The notes under the pieces were generated by a model that was not told the DNA's origin, made no database searches, and saw only the letters and a program-made list of their open reading frames with translations. From contig JAEMSB010000053.1 of NCBI GenBank assembly GCA_016463045.1, positions 4,611 through 14,024 of the forward strand: a DNA stretch of 9,414 nt. Reading direction: 5' to 3'. A program made the position numbers and the translations under genes. The stretch comes from Niveispirillum sp. (GTDB taxonomy: Bacteria > Pseudomonadota > Alphaproteobacteria > Azospirillales > Azospirillaceae). Below, piece after piece: positions 5,337 to 9,414 of the stretch; positions within the stretch are counted from its first letter, which is position 1; every line of letters starts with the position of its first letter.

Positions 5337-6038
5337 ATGGACGTTACCCAGACCACCGAATCCGCAACCCGTCCCGACCATGTGCCTGTGAAATTCTGGG
5401 ACCCGGACGCGGGCACCATCCGCGTCGACGCGCTGCTGAAATCCTATCAGGAGCTGGAGCGCAAATTGTCCACCCCGCCCGACCCGTCGGCGGAGAAGGC
5501 CAAGGCCCTGTCGCTGCTGGGCGTGCCGGCCAGTGCGGATGAATACTGCATCCGCTGCGACCATGGCCTGTTCGAACCGGATACGGAGATCAATACCCGC
5601 CTGCACAGCGCCGGCTACACGCCCGAACAGGCCCAGCTTCTCTATGATCTGGCCGCTGAAAAGCTACTGCCCCTCTTGCAGGAGATGGCGGAGGGCTATC
5701 AGGCCGAGGCGGAGCTGGAAAAGCTGATCGGCCATTTCGGGGGCGAGGAGAAGTGGCGCGACCTGTCGGGCCAGATCCTGGCCTGGGGACAGCGCAACCT
5801 GCCGGCCCCGCTTCTGTCGGCCCTGTCGGGCACGGCGGACGGGGTGATGGCGCTGCACCGGCTGATGGCCGATGGCGGCGGCGAACCCAAGGTGCTGCGC
5901 CCCGGAACCGGCGATGGCGGGGGCGAGGGGATGGGCGACCTGAACCGGATGATCGCCGACCCCCGCTACTGGCGTGACCGCGACCCCGGTTTCATCGCCA
6001 AGGTGACCGAAGGGTTCCGCCGGGCGTACGGGGGGTAA
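5337..6038 (+). CDS. T7-type scaffold/capsid-assembly protein
   Basis: A 233-residue protein resembling podoviral scaffolding proteins, which fill the procapsid during assembly and are then released. The N-terminus has VPVKFWDPDAGTIRVDALLK SYQELERKL split across residues 17-44; the KFWD-x(6)-RVDALLKSYQELE pattern is typical of T7-like capsid-assembly proteins. A helical acidic middle (about 95-175) and a Gly-rich stretch (180-200) lead to the C-terminal tail LNRMIADPRYWRDRDPGFIA (202-221) ending FRRAYGG. This basic tail is where known scaffolds contact the major capsid protein. AAGGA at 5325-5329 precedes the ATG with 7 nt spacing. In phages the major capsid gene would follow directly. Here the stop is immediately followed by the stop of the opposing VOC gene, so the protein's natural partner is absent from the window. 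Confidence 0.85.
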   Translation: MDVTQTTESATRPDHVPVKFWDPDAGTIRVDALLKSYQELERKLSTPPDPSAEKAKALSLLGVPASADEYCIRCDHGLFEPDTEINTRLHSAGYTPEQAQLLYDLAAEKLLPLLQEMAEGYQAEAELEKLIGHFGGEEKWRDLSGQILAWGQRNLPAPLLSALSGTADGVMALHRLMADGGGEPKVLRPGTGDGGGEGMGDLNRMIADPRYWRDRDPGFIAKVTEGFRRAYGG

Positions 6039-6455
6039 TCACCCTTTCCACGGATCATAGGTCCCCAGGTGCCATAGATGGCCTTCCGGGTCGCGCAGGG
6101 TGAAGGCGCGCGACCCGTAGGGCGTCTCGGTGATCCCGCCTTCCAGCGCCTTCTCCCCCGCCGCAACCGCGCGGGCATAGGCAGCGTCGATATCGGTGAT
6201 GATGAAGCAGTTCAGTGCCACGCCTGACCCGTCGGGGCCGGGGGCCCGGAACCCGTACATATCCTCCCGGTCGCTGCCCAGCATGACCATCCCCTGGCCC
6301 AGCACCAGCTGGGCATGTGAGATGCTCCCATCCTCGCCCGGCACGACCAGCTGTTCGGTAAAGCCCAGCACACGGCCCAGCCAGGCAATGGCGGCGGGCG
6401 CGTCCCGATAGCGCAGGCAGGGCGTGACCTGCCCGTTACGGTCCTTGTCAGTCAT
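6039..6455 (-). CDS. VOC-superfamily (glyoxalase/bleomycin-resistance-fold) protein
   Basis: A 138-residue cytoplasmic protein with the paired beta-alpha-beta-beta-beta modules of the vicinal oxygen chelate fold. The first module (TPCLRYRDAPAAIAWLGRVL, 11-30) carries His47 in SISHAQL. The second (ALNCFIITDIDAAYARAVAA, 80-99) ends with ETPYGSRAFTLRDPEGHLWH (110-129). His47 and Glu124 sit at the usual metal-ligand positions. The substrate cannot be told from sequence: the family includes glyoxalase I, antibiotic-binding proteins and PhnB-like proteins of unknown role. The ATG at 6455 has GGAG 8 nt upstream. It is divergent from the nitronate monooxygenase-like gene across 171 nt and abuts the scaffold gene tail to tail, with its TGA directly next to the scaffold's TAA. 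Confidence 0.88.
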   Translation of the reverse strand: MTDKDRNGQVTPCLRYRDAPAAIAWLGRVLGFTEQLVVPGEDGSISHAQLVLGQGMVMLGSDREDMYGFRAPGPDGSGVALNCFIITDIDAAYARAVAAGEKALEGGITETPYGSRAFTLRDPEGHLWHLGTYDPWKG

Positions 6456-6626
6456 GGGTTTAGCTCCGACGTTACCGATGTCACCTTCCGTTAGGTAAAC
6501 ATAATGTGATCAAGCGGGCCACCCCCCCTCTTTCGCTCCGATATCTTTTCCTATATGCACCCCTGGTGAACCCGGGCCTGCGATGGCGGCGGGGCCGGTA
6601 TTGGTTGGTCTTTCGGAGGAAGTACG
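6456..6626. promoter_or_regulatory. Divergent intergenic region (VOC gene / nitronate monooxygenase-like gene)
   Basis: This 171-nt gap must hold promoters for both genes, but I see no convincing sigma70 pair. Candidate -10 elements on the plus strand are CATAAT near 6500 and CTATAT at 6551-6556, neither with a good -35. A clear Shine-Dalgarno sequence GGAGGA at 6615-6620 lies 6 nt before the GTG at 6627 and fixes that start. TGACATCGG on the minus strand (plus 6475-6483) differs by one base from the TGACATAGG element near the repressor, which may be chance. Confidence 0.4.
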
Positions 6627-8024
6627 GTGAAGGCGCTGAAGCCCCTGTTCATGTCCGGCAAGGAAGTGCTGCCCCTGGTCGAAGGTGGGAAAGGCATCGC
6701 CGTATCGAATGGGCAAAGTGCAGGGGCCTGGGCCGCCGCTGGCGGCATCGGCACCTTCTCCGGCGTCAATGCCGACAGCTATGACGAGAATGGTAACCCG
6801 GTTGAACAGGTCTATCACACCCGTACCCGCCGCGAACGCCACCATGAACTGATCGCTTATGGCATCAAGGGCGGCATCACCCAAGCCCGCATCGCGCATG
6901 AAACATCGAACGGCAATGGCCGTCTGCATGTCAATGTGCTGTGGGAAATGGGTGGGGCCGAAGAGATCCTGGAAGGCATCCTGGAAGGCGCTAAGGGCCT
7001 GGTCCATGGCGTAACCTGTGGGGCCGGCATGCCCTACCGCGTGGCGGAAATCGCCGTGCGCCATGGTGTGCACTACTATCCCATCGTCAGCTCAGCCCGC
7101 GCCTTCCGCGCCCTGTGGCTGCGCGCCTATAACAAGTTCCCCAGCAATCTGGGCGGCGTGGTCTATGAGGATCCGTGGCTGGCCGGCGGCCATAACGGCC
7201 TGTCCAACAGCGAAGACCCGCAGAAGCCGGAAGATCCCTATCCCCGCGTCGCGGCCCTGCGCCAGATGATGAACAGTTTCGGCCTGACCCAGACGCCCAT
7301 CGTCATGGCAGGCGGTGTCTGGTGGCTGGAGGAATGGGATCACTGGCTGGACAACCCGGAAATCGGCCCGATCGCGTTCCAGTTCGGGACCCGCCCGCTG
7401 CTGACCAAGGAGAGCCCGATTTCGGACGCCTGGAAGCAGAAGCTTCTCACCCTGAAGGCGGGCGACGTCTATCTGAACAAATTCTCGCCCACGGGCTTCT
7501 ATTCGTCCGCCGTGCGCAACCCGTTCCTGGAGGATCTGCGCCTGCGGTCCGAACGGCAGGTGGCCTTCGCGACGGAGCCGGTGGGCGAACTGACGGTGGA
7601 ATTCGCCATCGGCCCGCGCGGCCGCCCCGTCTATCTGACCGCCGCCGACAAGGCCCATGCCGAGGGTTGGGTGGCAGAGGGCTATACCCAGGCCCTGAAG
7701 ACCCCGGATACGACCCTGATCTTCGTGACGCCCGATAGTGCGCGCGCCATCCTGAAGGATCAGGTGGATTGCATGGGCTGCCTATCGGCCTGCGCCTTTT
7801 CCAACTGGTCGCAGAATGAGGAAGGCACTACGGGCCGCCGCGCCGATCCGCGTTCCTTCTGCATCCAGAAGACCCTGCAGAACATCAGCCATTCGGATGA
7901 TTGCGAGCATCAGCTGATGTTCGCCGGCCACAATGCCTATCGCTTCGCCCAGGACCCCTGGTACGCGAATGGCTTTGTACCGACGGTGAAGGAACTGGTG
8001 GACCGCATTCTCACGGGCAAGTAA
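6627..8024 (+). CDS. Nitronate monooxygenase-like flavoprotein with cysteine-rich C-terminus
   Basis: A 465-residue protein of the nitronate monooxygenase (2-nitropropane dioxygenase-like) family, FMN-dependent TIM-barrel enzymes that oxidise alkyl nitronates; some relatives act as enoyl reductases or have unknown substrates. Visible family features are AAAGGIGTFSG (36-46) near the N-terminal strand, HVNVLWEMGGAEEILEGILE (101-120), GLVHGVTCGAG (124-134), GGHNGLSNSE (187-196), MAGGVWW (227-233) and IAFQFGTRPLLT (249-260). The last three are the usual FMN-phosphate-binding positions. The start is GTG at 6627, fixed by GGAGGA 6 nt upstream. The protein is about 100 residues longer than typical family members. 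Its tail holds Cys382, Cys385 and Cys389 (CMGCLSAC), then Cys412 and Cys426, which suggests a metal or Fe-S site (inference). Substrate unknown. Confidence 0.85.
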   Translation: MKALKPLFMSGKEVLPLVEGGKGIAVSNGQSAGAWAAAGGIGTFSGVNADSYDENGNPVEQVYHTRTRRERHHELIAYGIKGGITQARIAHETSNGNGRLHVNVLWEMGGAEEILEGILEGAKGLVHGVTCGAGMPYRVAEIAVRHGVHYYPIVSSARAFRALWLRAYNKFPSNLGGVVYEDPWLAGGHNGLSNSEDPQKPEDPYPRVAALRQMMNSFGLTQTPIVMAGGVWWLEEWDHWLDNPEIGPIAFQFGTRPLLTKESPISDAWKQKLLTLKAGDVYLNKFSPTGFYSSAVRNPFLEDLRLRSERQVAFATEPVGELTVEFAIGPRGRPVYLTAADKAHAEGWVAEGYTQALKTPDTTLIFVTPDSARAILKDQVDCMGCLSACAFSNWSQNEEGTTGRRADPRSFCIQKTLQNISHSDDCEHQLMFAGHNAYRFAQDPWYANGFVPTVKELVDRILTGK

Positions 8025-8041
8025 TCGGGACCTATCCCCGC

Positions 8042-8078
8042 AAAAACCCCACCGCCCTGCGGTGGGGTTTTTTGTTTT
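8042..8078. terminator. Strong bidirectional intrinsic terminator
   Basis: The stem CCCCACCGC (8047-8055) and GCGGTGGGG (8059-8067) is a perfect 9-bp GC-rich hairpin with a 3-nt loop, followed on the plus strand by six T (8068-8073) and further T. On the minus strand the five A at 8042-8046 supply the U-tract. It therefore ends both the nitronate monooxygenase-like gene and the convergent iron permease gene, whose stop codon (8077-8079) sits inside the plus-strand T-rich tail. Confidence 0.93.
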
Positions 8079-9414
8079 AGCCCTCGTTCCCCGGTCGGCT
8101 TTTCGCGATGGCACGCGACAGCAGGATGACGGGGATGATGCCGACGGCCACAATGGCCAGCGCCGGCGTACTGGCCTCCGCCAGCCGTTCATCACTGGCC
8201 AGCGTATAGACGCGCACGGCCAGCGTGTCGAAATTGAAGGGCCGCACGATCATCGTGGCCGGCAATTCCTTCATGACATCGACAAAGACCAGCAGGGCCG
8301 CCGTCAGCAGGCTGCCACGCATGATGGGCGTATGCACCTTCAGCAATGTCTTGCCCGGCGTCTGGCCCAGGATGCGGGCCGCCTGATCCATGGTGGGGCG
8401 GATCTTGGACAGGCTGGCCTCCACGGTGTTGAAGGACACGGCCAAGAACCGCACCAGATAGGCATAGACGATGGCGACGATGGTGCCCGACAGGATCAAA
8501 CCGGTCGACACACCGAAATAGCCACGCATGATCCCGTCCAGGGCGTTGTCGACATGCGCGGCGGGGATCAGGATCCCTACGGCGATCACACTGCCCGGCA
8601 CGGCATAGCCCATGGCCGCCACCCGCGCCGCGCCCTTCAGCATCGGCGTGGGCCGCAGCCGCAGGCCATAGGCGACCAGCGCGGCCAGCGCCACCGCCAG
8701 GACCGAGGTGATGCCGGCCAGCACGAAGGAATTGCCCGCCAGTTGCCGGAAGCTGTCGGCAAACAGGCTGTCCCCCTCCGTCACGGCCATATGCAGCAGC
8801 AGGATGACGGGCACCACGAAACCCAGCAGCAAGGGCAGCAGGCACGCCACCAGCGCCGCCCCCGCCCGCATGCCCCGCAGCCGGTATGAGGGCAGCACGC
8901 GGTAACGGCCCGTGGAGTGAAAGTACCGCGCCCGCCCCCGGCTGGTCCGTTCCATCACCACCAGCGCCATGACGAACAGCATCAGAACGGACGCCAACTG
9001 TGCCGCCGCCACCGGTTCCCCCATGGCGAACCAGGTGCGGTAGATGCCAGTGGTAAAGGTATCGACGGCGAAATACTGCACCGTCCCGAAATCGGCCAGC
9101 ACCTCCATCATGGAGAGCGCCAGGCCGGCGGCGATGGCAGGCCGGGCCAGCGGCAGGGCGACGCGCGCAAAGCTGCGCCAAGCCCCCGCGCCCAAGGTTC
9201 GCGCCACCTCCAGCACACAGACCGACTGTTCCAGGAAGGCGGCGCGGGCCAGCAGGTAGACATAGGGGTAAAGGACAAAGGACAGGACCGCGATGGCCCC
9301 ACCCAGGGAGCGGATGTCCGGGAACCAGTAATCGGCCCGCCGCCAGCCGAACAGGTCGCGTAGGCCCGTCTGCACTGGGCCCACGAACTGCAACAGGTCG
9401 GTATAGGTATAGGC
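8077..9414 (-). CDS. fbpB: Ferric iron ABC transporter permease, FbpB type (5' end outside window)
   Basis: The C-terminal 445 residues of a two-domain inner-membrane permease of the iron(III) family (FbpB/SfuB/AfuB). Such permeases pass Fe3+ delivered by a periplasmic binding protein, powered by an FbpC-type ATPase. The frame continues to the window edge (the first visible residues are AYTYTDLLQFVGPVQ), so a start at the TTG near 9393 is not credible; full-length relatives are about 540 aa. Two ATPase-contact (EAA-loop) motifs are visible: EVARTLGAGAWRSFARVALP in the first half and DQAARILGQTPGKTLLKVHT in the second, showing the fused pair of permease domains. DFGTVQYFAVDTFTTGIYRT between them is characteristic of this family. 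Many hydrophobic segments flank these motifs. No partner gene follows; the binding-protein gene may lie upstream, outside the window. Confidence 0.9.
   Translation of the reverse strand, partial: AYTYTDLLQFVGPVQTGLRDLFGWRRADYWFPDIRSLGGAIAVLSFVLYPYVYLLARAAFLEQSVCVLEVARTLGAGAWRSFARVALPLARPAIAAGLALSMMEVLADFGTVQYFAVDTFTTGIYRTWFAMGEPVAAAQLASVLMLFVMALVVMERTSRGRARYFHSTGRYRVLPSYRLRGMRAGAALVACLLPLLLGFVVPVILLLHMAVTEGDSLFADSFRQLAGNSFVLAGITSVLAVALAALVAYGLRLRPTPMLKGAARVAAMGYAVPGSVIAVGILIPAAHVDNALDGIMRGYFGVSTGLILSGTIVAIVYAYLVRFLAVSFNTVEASLSKIRPTMDQAARILGQTPGKTLLKVHTPIMRGSLLTAALLVFVDVMKELPATMIVRPFNFDTLAVRVYTLASDERLAEASTPALAIVAVGIIPVILLSRAIAKSRPGNEG

Noticed and set aside
6475..6483. TGACATCGG as a third copy of the repressor-linked element, ahead of the VOC gene
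   Set aside because: It has one mismatch, no accompanying CTGTCC-TAGGA element and a modest chance expectation, so it is noted but not included in the regulon idea.
1519..6500. Direct-repeat attachment sites or an integrase flanking the phage-like block
   Set aside because: I compared the left (1519-1711) and right (6030-6500) edges by eye and found no matching repeat, tRNA gene or integrase.
8062..8889. Plus-strand open frame of 275 codons
   Set aside because: It is a His/Gln/Arg-rich shadow of the iron permease gene and begins inside the terminator.

Overview
The window is GC-rich, tightly packed bacterial chromosome. The FolD tail, the CorA transporter, the S24/LexA-like regulator and the FbpB-type iron permease all read as alphaproteobacterial, and my best guess is Rhodospirillales (Azospirillaceae-like). 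That placement rests on recalled protein resemblance and base composition, because no search could be run.

Left chromosomal part (1-1179, + strand): the last codons of folD, overlapped by 4 nt with a CorA-family divalent-cation channel that starts at TTG.

Central accessory part (about 1198-6038): a small minus-strand gene of unknown function (1198-1518), then a minus-strand self-cleaving-type S24 repressor (1712-2374). An AT-rich divergent control region (2375-2498) follows. Five tightly packed plus-strand genes (2499-6038) come next: an unknown 130-aa protein, a 218-aa protein with a possible permuted papain-like domain and a podovirus-like C-terminal motif, a podoviral head-tail connector (portal), a Bbp19-like small protein and a T7-type scaffold/capsid-assembly protein. 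The order is that of a podovirus head operon, but it stops after the scaffold. No major capsid, terminase, tail, integrase or lysis gene is in the window. All five frames are open, so the block is either a recently trimmed prophage or a retained (domesticated) partial head module under the neighbouring repressor. The regions upstream of the two genes reading away from the repressor share a two-part motif in the same order and orientation, which may mark one regulon.

Right chromosomal part (6039-9414): a VOC/glyoxalase-fold protein on the minus strand abuts the scaffold gene tail to tail. It is divergent from a nitronate monooxygenase-like flavoprotein (6627-8024) that has an unusual cysteine-rich C-terminus. 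A strong bidirectional terminator follows, shared with the convergent, 5'-truncated gene for a ferric iron ABC permease (FbpB type) that runs off the right edge.

No tRNA, rRNA, CRISPR array or insertion sequence was seen. No gene-free stretch exceeds 300 bases; the three largest gaps (1519-1711, 2375-2498, 6456-6626) are described as features.
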